Positions 1 through 11,737 of a stretch of DNA of 64,000 nt are shown piece after piece (the stretch's first letter is position 1; every line of letters begins with the position of its first letter). The notes under the pieces were generated by a model. It did no database searches, was not told the DNA's origin, and saw nothing but the letters and a program-made list of their open reading frames with translations. Source of the DNA: Pyrenopolyporus hunteri (taxonomy: Eukaryota > Ascomycota > Sordariomycetes > Xylariales > Hypoxylaceae); contig CADCXC010000004.1 of assembly GCA_902806595.1 (NCBI GenBank), forward strand, positions 1,612,001 through 1,676,000, given 5' to 3'. The position numbers were made by a program, and so were the translations under genes.

Positions 1-611
1 AACATAACCAACATCCTGTGATTAATCATACCGCAACAAAAAGCAACAGTACAACACCGGATACCGTTCCACCCGTCAGACAAACGCTGTCAACGCCTCA
101 AAGCCGCTACCACATCACCTCGTTATCTTACATCTAAATCCTAATCCTATCGTTCGAGATATCACCGCCACTTCAACTTGACGTCGCCGCCTTCCATCTA
201 CAGTAGTTCAGGCCGTCGCCCCCGATTGATTGTCCTATCGATTGTCCTATCAATTGGTCCTTCTTCTCGTCTCTTTCTGGTCGTTATTCTTAGCCCGATC
301 GGCTTTCATGAGCAACATTACGCCTTTCTAAAGCTCGGGATTCTCCTGAGCTCGTCCGATTTCGCCAAAGAAGAGAAGGAGAAAAAAACTCGTCTCGTCC
401 TCCACATCTCACGCTTCCCACCACCCCGCACAAACAACAAGACGTCCTCAAGAGACATCCTGAAACCAGAGCCTTGCGTAATTAAACCACGGCATTCTAT
501 CTCAACAACTCAATTACAACTACAGACACCTTGACCTTGGCCTACTCACACCCTCCGCGAACAATACGCACCTCTCAAATTTAGACGGATACTACAAGAT
601 CCCCAAATGCC
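1..611 (+). other. Upstream leader/promoter of the 4E-T-like gene
   Basis: I see no supported gene. The stretch is pyrimidine-rich and suits a long 5' leader. A seven-codon ATG uORF begins near 308. An 11-codon uORF begins at 607 in a weak context (C at -3) and overlaps, out of frame, the main ATG at 612, which has G at -3 and G at +4. A 118-codon open frame at 178-534 begins with TTG, not ATG, and resembles no known protein, so I read it as leader. Confidence 0.5.
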
Positions 612-3090
612 ATGGCATTACGATATACAACAGAAGCGCTAATATTCTTGCGCGACTCGCCCTTATGTGCTAAGCCTAGCACACTTCCCCCTGCGGAAGA
701 ATGGATGGGGTATGTTCAAGCCGGTTAAAGATGAAATTTAGTTTCGCGCCCATACTGATAGATTGCGCAGGCCACCACCCGAGACCTTCCGCAACGGTCA
801 AGCAAATAAACCTGGCGGTGAGAGAACCAGAAACAATGATAGCTCTCTTCTCGACCCGACCAATAGGCGAACGGGTGTGGATAGGCACGCGCCGCGAAAC
901 ACCGCAAGTACGCTCATGTCCCTCTTCATCTCTACTCAATCTACTGCTAACGGCAATTTCCTAGACCCCGAGGATATTATCCTAGGGCCTCCGCGGACGA
1001 CTTTTTCGTCGGCCACTCTCTCGAGGGCTAATAAGCCTTTCGATAACGATAAGACCTCAAAGGATAATGATACCCGAGACCGTTTCGCTTTCCGCTCCAG
1101 GAACGGCGACGCCGACAATTCTGAGCGTTTCCGCGATCGCGACCGTGACCGTGACCGTGACCGCGATACCCGGACCGCATTCCGACGGCGTGCAGATGCC
1201 GACCAAGATAGCGAGGGCTGGAGCACAGTGAAGCCCCGTAAAAGCTTTGGCCATGAAGGAGCTGAAAGATTTCATGGTCGCATGGGTGATCGCCCTGAGC
1301 GCTTTGGAGGAGATCGCCGACCGCGCGACCAAGATGATCGCGACAATGGCGAGAGACCGCGTCGCGCCTTTGGTGAGTTTAGTAAGGACAAAGAAGGCGA
1401 GGACGGCGATAAGCCTCGCAGAAACGGCTTAAACAGGAACAGAACAGAGCAACCCTGGCTGAGGGATAATGATGCCCCTGCACCTCGAGAGCGTTTTGAT
1501 AGATCCAAAAGCTGGAGGGACAGGGCCGACGACCACGGCGAAGGGCAACAACAGGATAGACCGAGGGAGAGAGCGTTTGAGCGAAGATGGGATCGAGACC
1601 GCGATCAGCGTCAGGAACGTGAACCGGAATGGCTCGATGAACCCGTCGAAGAGCAGCAACAAGCGCATACCCAGGAGGATTTCAAGAAGTTTATGGAGAG
1701 TATGAAGGCGGGGAAGAACCCGGCTAGGGTTGAGCCAACCCCCACGTCGATCGCTGAAGCATCCGCGCCACCTGAAAAGGTTGAGGTCGAGAAGGCCAAG
1801 GTCAAATCGGCACCCGCCATTGAAACGGGCCCGGATAAATTTTTCGCTGCCTTTGGTCAAACTTCGGCCCTCGAAACGCCCGGCATCGCCAATGAAGCGA
1901 CCAAAGAGAATTCCGTTCCCACCGTTAAACCAAAGACGGGGTCTCGGTTCCAGAAGCTCTTCTCGAATCAAGAGGAATCTCGGCGCCAGGTCGAGCCTCC
2001 AATCCCCACCGCTAGTGCTCCGCCGCCAAGTGAGATGAACTCTCTGTTGGCTATGGCCGGATCGCAGACTCAGACGCAGACGCAGACGCAGACGCAAGCG
2101 CAGACCCAGGCCCAGAGCGACGTAGCGGAGAAGATGGCTTTTCAAGCTCTATTACTGAAGTTGCAGAAGCAGTCCTTACAGGCCAGCACGCCGCCGCCTG
2201 TCGCATTGTCGGAACCTCCTAACCATGCGATCGCTTCTCCTGATCCCTACCAGCCTTATTTGCAGAAGCGTCACGACGGATTGCTCAACCGTGTTCCTAT
2301 GTCAAGTCAGGAGATCCTTACTATGCCATCAGTGAATCCGCAATTTAATGCGGGATTGCGGTCAGAACAGCAGGTGTTGCATGACCTCATTGGCCAACGT
2401 CACCCTGTTCAGAATCAGGGCGTGGGACGTTCCGACCAACCACCAAGCCGAAACAACAATAGTAACGCAGAATTTCTTATGACTTTAATGCAGAGCGCCC
2501 GAGCAGCGCCGGAAGGCCAGAGGAACGAGCAGCTTGCCATGAGGATGCCGCAACCTTCTAGGCCAGCGCAGATTCTCCCAACCCCTGATCGGGAGATGGA
2601 CTATCAACATGAGCGCAATACGTCGCAACACCAGGTTGGCCGCCCTACCAACTTGCCGGCCTTTTTTGACGATGCTCCGATTCACCGCCGGGAGCAAGAT
2701 AGTCGTCCGCAACAGCCGACGCAAATCCTTCAGCGTCAAGCTATGCCTTCAATGGAGCAGCTCCATCCAAACAATTGGATGCAAAGCAGCGGACAGCAGC
2801 TGCCCCCCGCCGGCCGGCCAATGATCCCCCCTCCGGGACTAGCCGGCAACCCTCGCAACGGCCCAATTCCGGGAGCCTTCCCGCCAGGAAACTTTCCCAT
2901 GGGCGCGTTTCCTCCCCCTCCGGACGGCATTCCCCCGCGCAACATGGCACCGCCCCCCGGATTTTTCGGTGGCCCACCGCCTCCGGGATTCATGCCGCCC
3001 GTGATCCCCGGCTTTCAAGGACCTGATAACGTCGGGTTCGGCTTTGATCACCGCGGCATGCCTCCGCCGGGGGCTTTCCGCCGGAACTAA
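612..3090 (+). CDS. 4E-T-like eIF4E-binding protein (about 786 aa)
   Basis: The rebuilt gene has three exons: 612-709, 771-907 and 965-3090. Intron 1 has a GTATGT donor. Intron 2 (57 nt) has a GCTAAC branch point and CTAG acceptor, and because it is a multiple of three the frame also reads through it. The first exon encodes YTTEALI at residues 5-11, which fits the YxxxxL-hydrophobic motif used by 4E-BP, eIF4G and 4E-T to bind eIF4E. An Arg/Asp-rich region follows, with an RD dipeptide run near 1129-1166. Then come a TQ/AQ run near 2066-2116, Gln-rich stretches, and a Pro/Gly/Phe-rich C-terminus. This layout matches the disordered 4E-T (EIF4ENIF1) family, which represses translation and targets mRNAs to P-bodies. 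The motif and splice sites are seen; the function is inferred. It could instead be another eIF4E-binding repressor such as an Eap1 analogue. Confidence 0.7.
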
Positions 3091-5000
3091 ACAATCCTTT
3101 ATAGGTAGCTGAATAACGTCAATCGACAAGTCCCATGCCGTACCCCAATATAGGCTTGAGTTCAGCTGCGATGTTTCCGTGTATTCCTAACATCCCTTTG
3201 CCCTCAGTGACTGGTCTGTACGTGATATTGCGAAAGGGACGTTTGCATGCGCGTGTGTGTATGTACCGGTAGAATTGAGTTGGACGTGAGGAAATAAGGG
3301 ACGAGAAAGCAATAGTGGAGGCGATCGATCTCCTCTCCCTATCCCCCCCTTTTGTGTCTTTGGGAGTAACGAACGGCCTATAGCATTGTACCATTGTAAT
3401 ACCCTCCTTGCTCGCTCCCGGCAGATTAGCTCTGTCCGTCTTGTCTTGGCTCTATGTCTCGGGGATCCTCCCCTCATGAAAGGGGGGGATTTGCTGCCAG
3501 TGTTTCTTGTTTCTTTAGCACGATGGGATTCTTCCCCCTAGCAATACGCGCGCGCATACGCATACGCAATACCAGGATCACTGAAATACTGAAATACGGG
3601 AAATACGGGAATAATGGCCCCCGGGTGTTCTGGCCGGACGATGTGCCTAGGTTAGGTTAGGTTAAGCTAGGTTAGCTAGACAGACAGACTTGTTATCGCA
3701 ATGCCGAATCCTGCCTGGCAGAGACCGTACTACCTAGACATATCTTCTTTTCCTTTCTTTTCTTTCCGGCCCTTGGGTCTAGGTGCTCTTGCGTAGGTAG
3801 GTAAGGTACCTATTTATACCAATGCGGTGTGTTAGATAAATCCATTGATTCACGGTAACGCGCTATCTGCAAAGAATGACAATAATGCAATACCCACTTT
3901 CTTGCTTGTCGAGACCAGGACTTCCGGACAATCTCGTCGTCTCGTCGGAGTTCGGGTGAAGGGAAGGAAGGGAAGGCGGGATGACATGAGACGAGACGAG
4001 ACGAGATGAGGGTTGGGATGGGATAAAAGAGCTCACTTACTTGCGAGCTCACTACCTTAGGTACCTTAAGTAGGTAAGTACGTGCTTGGGCATACGGGTT
4101 ATGCCGTGCTTACGTCTGACTTCCCCGGATTACGTCTTTACGTTGATGAGGTAGGCTATCTGGATAGGTGTGAATACCTTTACGTAGGTCGATATGGGTA
4201 CCTAGGTATCTAGGTAGGACGACTCGGAAGCCAAGGTAAGGTACCTATTCGGAACTCCGGAGTCAGAGGCGCTGATAATTCACGGATAAGTAGATAACTA
4301 CCTACGTAATTGCACTGAGGCTGAGGCTAAGACCGAAGAGTACGGGTAAGGATGCATACGAGATGCCACGGAACAGTATTAGTAAGAGAAGATCTTCGCG
4401 AATCCCGGGGAGCTTCTGTCCTACTGCGCTATTTTCGTCGTTGCTGCTTAGGATTCCGAGTAGTGAAGTTTCTACCACGCTTATAAAACAGCATAGACAC
4501 CGGAGAATCCTCACTAGACTTTTAGGTAAGTTGGGTATAGGTAGGTAGGTAGATAACGTCTATAGAATTGGCTGGGTACGAGCGTGGTTATGTAGGTAGC
4601 TACACAAAAGTCGATATAACCTAACCGCCATCCTATGTATTACTATTCTCAACTTATCTCTTGCCATGCTGAATTCTATGCAACAACATAACGCGACACA
4701 ACGCTCGCTCGCTTGCTCGCTCTCGAGGACGCCGCACTCAAGAAATGACAAGCAGCCAACTCCTCAACGCCATGCTTGCGCCGCCATAGAAGCGGGTATG
4801 CTTGCTTGCTTGCTCTCTCGCTATAAATCGTCTCACTCTATCTATTCGGTATCTCGTCTCCAAGCAATTAGTAGGTTTGTTACCCAAGACCGAGCAAAGT
4901 TCTAGTAGTCCTGCGGGCGTCATTAGGTCCAAGCGCCTCCGCGTGGTGTATGTACGTTGGTTGGGGCCCACCCCGTCTGGCATACATCCTCTTTCTTTTC
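3091..5000. other. Intergenic, tail-to-tail region with AGGTA-type repeats
   Basis: This lies between two convergent genes and no coding region is supported. It carries short direct repeats of GGTTA/GGTTAG near 3650-3680, GAGAC units near 3990-4008, and many AGGTA/TACCT units (3795-3812, 4050-4080, 4190-4245, 4540-4552). GCTTGCTTGCT and CTCGCTCGC runs occur near 4700-4815. Confidence 0.6.
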
Positions 5001-7487
5001 TCAGCTCTTCTTCATCCCAAAGATGTTCCGCTTCTTCTTTTCCTTTTCTAATTTGTGGGGTTTGCTCCCACTCGATGACGGGGGCCTGTAGTCGCTTCCG
5101 TTTGATGGTTTAGGGGCGTGGAGAGACATATTTGCCATTGCTTGCGTAGGTGGAGCATGAGGCTCGCCACCCATCCGTGGCCCGCTTGGTAACCCGCCAG
5201 GCCTGGGGGGTGCTCGTCCCGGTACCATCTGAGGTCCCCCTGGAGGTGGGCGTTGGCCTCCCGGCGGTGCCATTTGTGGAGGGGGCATTGGTGGGGCGGG
5301 TCGTTCAAACAGATGCGCTGGTGCCCTCGGGGGCGGTCTCTCCATAGGAATATCAAGTCGTCTCTTGTCCACGCTCAAGTCGCCGACCTGTCGCACAAAT
5401 AGCTGCGGCGTAAGCATATGGCTAGTGACTAGGAAGACGTCGCGGTTCATGGCCGCGCTGACCTCGTAGCACGAACGCGACTCGGAGAACGTAGCCCCAC
5501 CAGCCATGAAAACAATGACGCGCTGCCTATTATCTACAACACGCCTACCAGCACCAGCCCAGCTAGGTTTTGCCGCTCGTAGGGATCCCTGACCTATGAG
5601 CGCGTCTTCGTTGGGGTCTAGAGGTGGTTTAACGTAGGGGAATGCCGTTTGATCTAGGCTCCCTCTGCATAAATGTTCCAGCATTGTCTTCACAGCAGGA
5701 TTAAATCGTGACATGTAATTGTCCTCAGCAACTGGCGCCTTAGGATCGATAGGGAATAAGGGCCGAAGATCCTTGCGCACGTCTTTAAGGCCATGCGTTG
5801 TACGACCGCCGAGTAGCTCCATATTCGCTATAACTTCGCCGTCCTGAGGTGGTAAAGACGCATGCGCTAATAGTCTCTTCACATCTTCCGGTATAACCCC
5901 GTCACGATAGAGAAGGTACATTATTATAAGACGGAGGCGGTCCGACTGCGACACGGCGTCGTCGTCCAGGAGGCGCACAACCGCATCGAGGACATTCTTA
6001 GGTTTCCGGTTGTCTTCGTCGAGGCCTGTTGCCATGTCCTGTTCCGTAGGCGACATCTCAGAGAGCTTGTGATGTTGGAAGATATTCATACACTCTTGCG
6101 CCATGGTTAGATGGAGAGAGTATGCCTCTTTCATTTCTTGGAATTGCGGCAGCCCTGCCATCATATCTTTGATCGCATTCAGACTAGTGGTATCGCTATT
6201 CGCATTGGTGAAATGGGGGTTCTCGTCGAGGAACTTCTGAAAGTCGCTCATCAACTTATCGATAGTATCCTTCATGTGTCGGTGCCGGTTCTCCACCCAT
6301 ACTTTGTCTTTTTCGGTGAGCTCCATGTCCTTCTCTTCTGCTTCTGGGGTCCCTTCGTTGACAACCATGTGGAACGTCGTCTTGTCACCATCCTTGATCG
6401 GCAACAGGTCGTGCGCCATCGCTTGATATGTAAATTCATGTACTAATGGGGCCATTAGATCCATCGACCTGTCCGTCACTATGAGCACTCCTTGTGGCCG
6501 GGAACTCGGGGGCGGGAAGTTGGGGTTCCATTGTGCGTATTCGTCTAGTTCCTCAGATATGAACCGGGCGAGGTGCGAAGATAGCACGCTGGCCTCGTGT
6601 ATTGGATTCTGGGGTCGGTAATATCGGACCTTGGGGTACTCGCCGAGAGTGACACATAGGCCGGTAATCTAGCAATATTTGTGTCAGCCTGTGGGTGCCG
6701 AAAGGCGGCTTGGTGTTGCTTCGCAAACCTTCTGAGCTAAGTCCTGCATATGCTTCCTTACAAGCCCATTGCAAGCCGGATGGTATAATATTGGGAAACT
6801 CCAGGGGTCCCTAAATGTTATAAGATGGGACTCGCGAGGGAAGAAGTCGATGGAGAGAGTCTCGAAGCCGGCAATCTGCTGCTTTGCGAGGGCAGACCCG
6901 TCTATCCGCCGCCTCAGCTGAGGATCAAGCACCGCGGTCCATACTAGAAAGCACCTTTGATACCGTCGTCGTTCAATGTCGGCCATGAGACAGTCGACAA
7001 TGTGGGGCTGAGGCGATAATATATATATGGCGTCCATAGTCGGGTTCATGTCTCTCCGATCTTCGATACGTTCGATGTCTACAGCATTTCCTTCAGCCAA
7101 TGCGCCAGAGGCGAGACGTGGTCGGGGGACGTACTCGCAATGTTATGGTTAAGGATATCATCTTCCTTGACGACATTGTCAATGATCTTCTTGGAGTCGG
7201 TATCGACGACTAGAACTTTCCACTACTCGTAGGCCCCCTTGTTAGTATGAAAGTCGCGATCATTCGAAGCCTGAAGTGAATTGACAGGACTTACATCGCC
7301 CGCGGTGATTTGTTTAATAGTATTGATGAGAACTAGGCACGTGAGCAGCCGATAATGTCAGCTATATTATGAATTTCGTCCTTGCTGACGAGGAAAGGAA
7401 AAGCAAACAAATATCCAGGTAGCCTCGTTTGTGAAGGTAGGGGGCGTTCTTACTGTCGCGCTGCTCTTCGATCACGGATGCTCCCAT
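5001..7487 (-). CDS. sec1: Sec1/Munc18-family protein Sec1 (725 aa)
   Basis: Five exons join in phase: 7487-7454, 7332-7295, 7222-7135, 7078-6729 and 6668-5001. The N-terminus (MGASVIEEQRDILINTIKQI, then WKVLVVD) and the run around MDAIYILSPQPHIVDCLMADIE are diagnostic of SM proteins. These bind syntaxin and SNARE complexes, and Sec1 acts at the plasma membrane in exocytosis. The domain 3a region and the late strand-helix segment (YEVSAAMNRDVFLVTSHMLT) are intact. About 110 residues at the C-terminus are Pro/Gly/Met-rich and end in a basic segment. This tail lies beyond the SM fold and is typical of filamentous fungal Sec1 rather than Vps45, Sly1 or Vps33. Total length fits the family (650-730 aa). 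Exon 1 is only 34 nt, which makes automated start calling error-prone. No lesion is seen. Confidence 0.95.
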
Positions 7488-8560
7488 CTTGCCTCTTGGC
7501 CCGTGGGCACTGTAAAGAACGTACAAAGTGACACGCTTCTTCTACGAAATCTTCGGGTAGGGGACGTGTATTGCGTAGCTGGTAAGCTCGGGGGGGTAAG
7601 CTCGTCTGGTGCTATCGCAGCCGGTAATTGCTTGGTTATAGGAGTTGCTAGGTGTCACAGGGCGCGTATACGATTAACAGGAGTCGGCGGTAACGAGAGT
7701 TGGCCTGTACGACAAGAGCATATGCAATTCGTCCGGTATCGATGAACGCATCAGACCTTTTCTTGAACCGGGCTGGGCAACGTGGTGGGAGGATTGAGTT
7801 TCAGAGTCGGAGACGGGACCGCGAGAATGTGGTCGAAGCGATGAAGTGGTAATGTGGTTCTTGGCCCTTGGCGGGGTTTTTGGTTTCAGGGCACCAATCC
7901 GCGCTAATGCGACACGCTTGGGACGCTGGAATGCCCCACATCGTCATCTGCCGCCCGTCGAACGGGTACATCATGTACCTATACACGCCTATTACCTCCC
8001 TCCGCGTCGCACCTATCCAGGACCGTAGGATACATGTATCATACCCAGCCTGGGCGTGTATACAGGTAACGAATCAAGGGGATGTGTACATACATGGGAA
8101 GTACATCTAGGTATATAAATCTGGCAGGCAAACCATTCGCAACAGGGTTAACTCTTATCAGCCAGCTACAGCTAAATAGATTCCTAAGATCGTACCTTAT
8201 GTACCTTATATACCTTGTACGTACCTAGTATATACAAATATCAAATAGACGTGGCATTTAGAGTTGCGGGTTCTTATACGGACTAATCCATTCAATAGGG
8301 AATTGAGAAAGTCGAAATATCAATCAGAATGTTATATGGAATGTAAGCTAATTTGTCTACCAAGTATTATACCTAGCATAATTTCTAATGCATTATGAAC
8401 CTAGGAGCGGCCTCTGAACACTTTATGAAACTCGGCGATTAGGCTAGTTCAGATTGAGTCTAAAGAAAAGGGGTATCTCATAGGATTAATCATCTCGCGG
8501 AATGCTCCTCAAAATGTACGCGTCCCGACTTAAGTTTTCGTATAAGACATTCAATGCATC
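7488..8560. other. Sec1 promoter region and flanking intergenic DNA
   Basis: No coding region is supported. Several 60-80-codon open frames overlap here in different phases with no recognisable product. GTACCTAGGTA-type motifs occur near 8105-8115 and 8195-8230. Confidence 0.5.
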
Positions 8561-9256
8561 TCATCCTATCCCCAAGTATCTCTCCACCTCCGGGTTGCCG
8601 TAGAACTGTCGCCGGAGTTTCTCGTGCTTCTTCTTATCCTCTAACGCCATCTTCCGCACCTTTTTAGCGTCGTATGTCTTTGGCTTTTCCTTCTTAGCTG
8701 GTAGGTTCTTCGGCACCTGGACACCTATACCCAGCGTGTCGTTTTTTGGTTGTACCTTAATCGGGTATTGCATGCCTTGCTGCTTAGCGCCAAGTCCGGT
8801 CCGCGAGTCCGGGTCCCAGCCCTGGGACTGTAAGACGCTCAAGCCCATTCGCGAGCGGTCTATCGCTGAGGGTGGATGCGAATGAGCCAGGCATACCTGA
8901 TGCGCTATTGAGGCTTCATGTGGCCGGGAACCTGTCTTCTCTTGTCCATCGGATTTGGACTCCTCGTTTAACGGTAACTGACAGATTTCACAAATCTGGC
9001 GGGCCGTGCTCGGCCCCGAGCCTTCCGCCTGATTTGATTGATTACCTGCTTCCTTTTCCTTGGGCAATACAATGCTCAAGTATAGATCCGATACCGATTG
9101 GGAAGGCTTCGTTGGTAGGTTATCTTCTGTGGTGTTGAGACTGCCTGAAGAAGCCGGCACGAAAACTACTCGTTTTCGCTTGAGACCCGATCCGAAAGGT
9201 CGCTTGTCTTGAAGAGGGATGTCGTATTCGGGGTCACTCCACTCATCAGACCCCAT
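8561..9256 (-). CDS. G-patch domain protein (231 aa)
   Basis: A single exon from ATG to TGA. Residues about 95-130 hold a possible zinc-binding knuckle, with CEIC followed by closely spaced His and Cys (HQVCLAHSH). Next comes the G-patch core SRMGLSVLQSQGWDPDSRTG with a following GLG. G-patch segments bind RNA and activate DEAH helicases such as Prp43/DHX15. The C-terminal 60 residues are Lys-rich and end in an RRQFYGNPEVERYLG tail. The order (knuckle, G-patch, basic tail) resembles the GPANK1-like group but without ankyrin repeats. A role in splicing or ribosome biogenesis is inference. It shares an upstream region head-to-head with the dehydrogenase gene that follows. Confidence 0.85.
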   Translation of the reverse strand: MGSDEWSDPEYDIPLQDKRPFGSGLKRKRVVFVPASSGSLNTTEDNLPTKPSQSVSDLYLSIVLPKEKEAGNQSNQAEGSGPSTARQICEICQLPLNEESKSDGQEKTGSRPHEASIAHQVCLAHSHPPSAIDRSRMGLSVLQSQGWDPDSRTGLGAKQQGMQYPIKVQPKNDTLGIGVQVPKNLPAKKEKPKTYDAKKVRKMALEDKKKHEKLRRQFYGNPEVERYLGIG

Positions 9257-9714
9257 TCTGCGTTAATCGAAGCCCCAGCGTCCCAATAGTTATGCCGTTC
9301 GTGACTTTTATAGGATTTATATGATAACGAAAGTATAAGGAATATAAACGATTCACGAGAAATAAAAAGTTTAAAGGTTGTAAGGTTAAGAAATTAAAAG
9401 AAGGGCTGAGAGACGATGAGGCGAAGTTCAAGGTACAGGGATCCACCAATAAAGGTGGGTTACTTTTACGGGGCATTCTCAGCCTTGCATTTCCGATCTG
9501 TCTACCCCTGCCCCTGCCAATTCTGCTCCTTAATCCATGTACCTTTCTAAAGGACAGAAAAAAAAATAAGTTGTCGTTAGAGCCCCCCTGCATACGAAGT
9601 ACAGCACTAGCCCGAAGCTTAGCGATGGATGCTTCGGCCAGCTAGACATTCTAGCGGCAATTTTATTCGATTTCTTCTTTCTTTCCCTTCTTACCATTCC
9701 ATAAATTATTGCCA
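9257..9714. promoter_or_regulatory. Shared head-to-head upstream region
   Basis: These 458 bp separate two divergently transcribed genes, so they must hold both promoters. A-rich stretches (9355-9410, 9553-9570) and a T/C-rich run just before the downstream ATG (9661-9700) are visible. No TATA box is convincing. Confidence 0.5.
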
Positions 9715-10974
9715 ATGCCTATTCCGTTCATTTACAACACCCTCGTCAATGGCCCCCCCGCCTGGGTGCCCGGCTGGGCCCGCGACCCGTGGACGTTGTT
9801 CCAAATTGGAGCTGTTACCGGGTTTCTGTATCTTCTGAAGCGATACTGCAGCGGAGCTACGAACCTAGCAGAGCGCAAAATGCACGGCAGAGTAGTCATG
9901 ATAACTGGCGGAACATCGGGAATAGGCGCTGCTGTAACGCGAGAATTGGCTCAACAAGGAGCCCAAATCGTGCTTCTAACCCGTCTACCACCATCCAACC
10001 CTTTCCTCGCGGATTACATCGGAGAGTTGCGCCAAGAGACGAATAATCAGTTGATATACGCTGAACACGTCGATCTGGCCTCTTTACACAGCATCCGCCA
10101 ATTCGCTACCAAATGGATCGATAACGCTCCGCCACGGCGGTTGGACATGCTGATCCTATGCGCCGCCACGGTTACACCTCCTGGCGGTGAACGTACGGAA
10201 ACGGAGGAAGGGATCGAGGAGATGTGGATGGTCAATTACCTTGCCAATTTCCATCTCCTAGGAATACTCAGCCCAGCCATCCGAGCCCAACCCTTCGACC
10301 GCGACATACGAATAATCATCCCGACATGTTCCTCCTACATCCGATCCCCGTCGCTCAACGATGCGCTTGCGAAGAAAGGGTGGTCTCCAGGGACAGCATA
10401 TGCTAGAAGCAAGCTAGCGTTGATGGTGTTCGGACAGGCATTCCAAAAGCACCTCGATGCGTATAAGCGGCCGGACGAACTCCCGATGAACGCTCGAGTT
10501 GTCTTCGTTGATCCAGGCTTCTCACGTACCCCCGGAATGCGGCGGTGGTTGACTAGGGGCTCGCTCTGGGGGCTCATGGTATATCTATTCTCCTATGCGT
10601 TACCTTGGTTTCTACTGAAGAGCCCCGAGATGGGCGCCCAGTCTATTCTTCACGCCGTTATGGAGTCGGAGCTTGGAAGAGGGCCGGGCGGTAAGCTTAT
10701 CAAGGAATGCATGGAAGTCGACTTTGCAAGGATGGAAGTAAAGGACGACGAAGTAGCGAAGAAGTTGTGGGAAGCTAGCGACAAGCTCATCGAAAAGACC
10801 GAAAAGGAACAGGCTGCGTTGAGAGCTCTGGAAAAGAAAAAGCAAGAGTTAAAGGAGAAGGAGAAGAAAGAGGCAGAGAAGGCCGAGGAGATTGACTCGC
10901 TGATAGACACGATTAAGAAAGGAAAAGAGGCTAAGAAGACCTCTAGACGGAAAGGGAAGAAGACTTCGTCGTGA
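9715..10974 (+). CDS. env9: Env9-like short-chain dehydrogenase/reductase (419 aa)
   Basis: Intronless. An N-terminal hydrophobic segment (residues about 28-41) precedes the Rossmann cofactor motif TGGTSGIG near residue 64. The catalytic pair YxxxK appears as YARSK near residue 229. A second hydrophobic stretch lies near residues 285-305. The last 75 residues are a Lys/Glu-rich predicted coiled coil. The arrangement matches yeast Env9 (YOR246C) and related lipid-droplet or ER-associated SDRs that act on retinol-like or sterol/lipid carbonyls; the actual substrate is unknown. The open frame extends two codons upstream with a TTG, but the first ATG is the sensible start. The charged tail is longer than in most SDRs and may mediate membrane or protein contacts (inference). 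Confidence 0.88.
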   Translation: MPIPFIYNTLVNGPPAWVPGWARDPWTLFQIGAVTGFLYLLKRYCSGATNLAERKMHGRVVMITGGTSGIGAAVTRELAQQGAQIVLLTRLPPSNPFLADYIGELRQETNNQLIYAEHVDLASLHSIRQFATKWIDNAPPRRLDMLILCAATVTPPGGERTETEEGIEEMWMVNYLANFHLLGILSPAIRAQPFDRDIRIIIPTCSSYIRSPSLNDALAKKGWSPGTAYARSKLALMVFGQAFQKHLDAYKRPDELPMNARVVFVDPGFSRTPGMRRWLTRGSLWGLMVYLFSYALPWFLLKSPEMGAQSILHAVMESELGRGPGGKLIKECMEVDFARMEVKDDEVAKKLWEASDKLIEKTEKEQAALRALEKKKQELKEKEKKEAEKAEEIDSLIDTIKKGKEAKKTSRRKGKKTSS

Positions 10975-11692
10975 ATAGGCTTAATAGATTGTTCAACTTC
11001 TCGGGTGTTCATCCTCGGCAGATCTCTTTACAAAGCAGATCTGTGTGACAAGTTGCATGCTACTTACCTAGGTTTATAGGTGAGTACCAACATACACTCA
11101 CGAGATTGTATAGGTACCTGCGTATACATGAAGATATATCCAATTCATATGGATATGATGAATTATTCCCATTGGTATGAATCTTGGCCGAGTATAAAAC
11201 TGAATACCTCTGAACACAGATGTCTTGCATACTGATGCATCATCGTTACACCCGTAGCTTGTGTGGGTACTTCGAAGTAGCAAAGGATCAGCTAGTATGC
11301 GGTAAGAAGGTAGGCATCATATAAATTCAAATTATAACCTGGGAAATTTCCCTCTAAGAAGTAATACGAGTCAGTTATCTGCCTTTGATGAGATTGGATC
11401 ATTTTTCTAGTATAATATGATATAATGTTGCGTTATGCGACTTCAGGTATTCGGCTCGGGGCGACCCTTGCTTCGTCCTCCACGTGAAAATGACGACACT
11501 AGTACAGACAACCTCGGGCGGCTTCCATCGCATAGGGACTTACCGATTTCACCTTTCTTTTAGCTACCTGCCTAAGTTCCTAGGTAATGCTTATATTCAA
11601 CCTCTCAACTTACACGATAATAGACAAGTCCTAATTGCGAAATTAAATTTAATATCAGACGTCATAATCCTAAATGTCTCATATTTAATTAA
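10975..11692. other. Intergenic region
   Basis: No coding region is supported. It is moderately A/T-rich, with GTACCTAGGT-type motifs near 11065-11120. A 151-codon frame at 11484-11939 lacks any recognisable protein signature. Confidence 0.5.
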
Positions 11693-11737
11693 TCGTGTCA
11701 TCTCAACTATCAGAAGGACTCCCAAACGTCAGCATCA

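Noticed and set aside
178..534. 118-codon open frame upstream of the 4E-T-like gene
   Set aside because: Starts with TTG, no domain-like pattern, and lies where a 5' leader is expected.
1429..2145. 238-codon minus-strand frame
   Set aside because: It is the antisense shadow of the low-complexity 4E-T-like exon; its Leu/Arg runs mirror the repeats.
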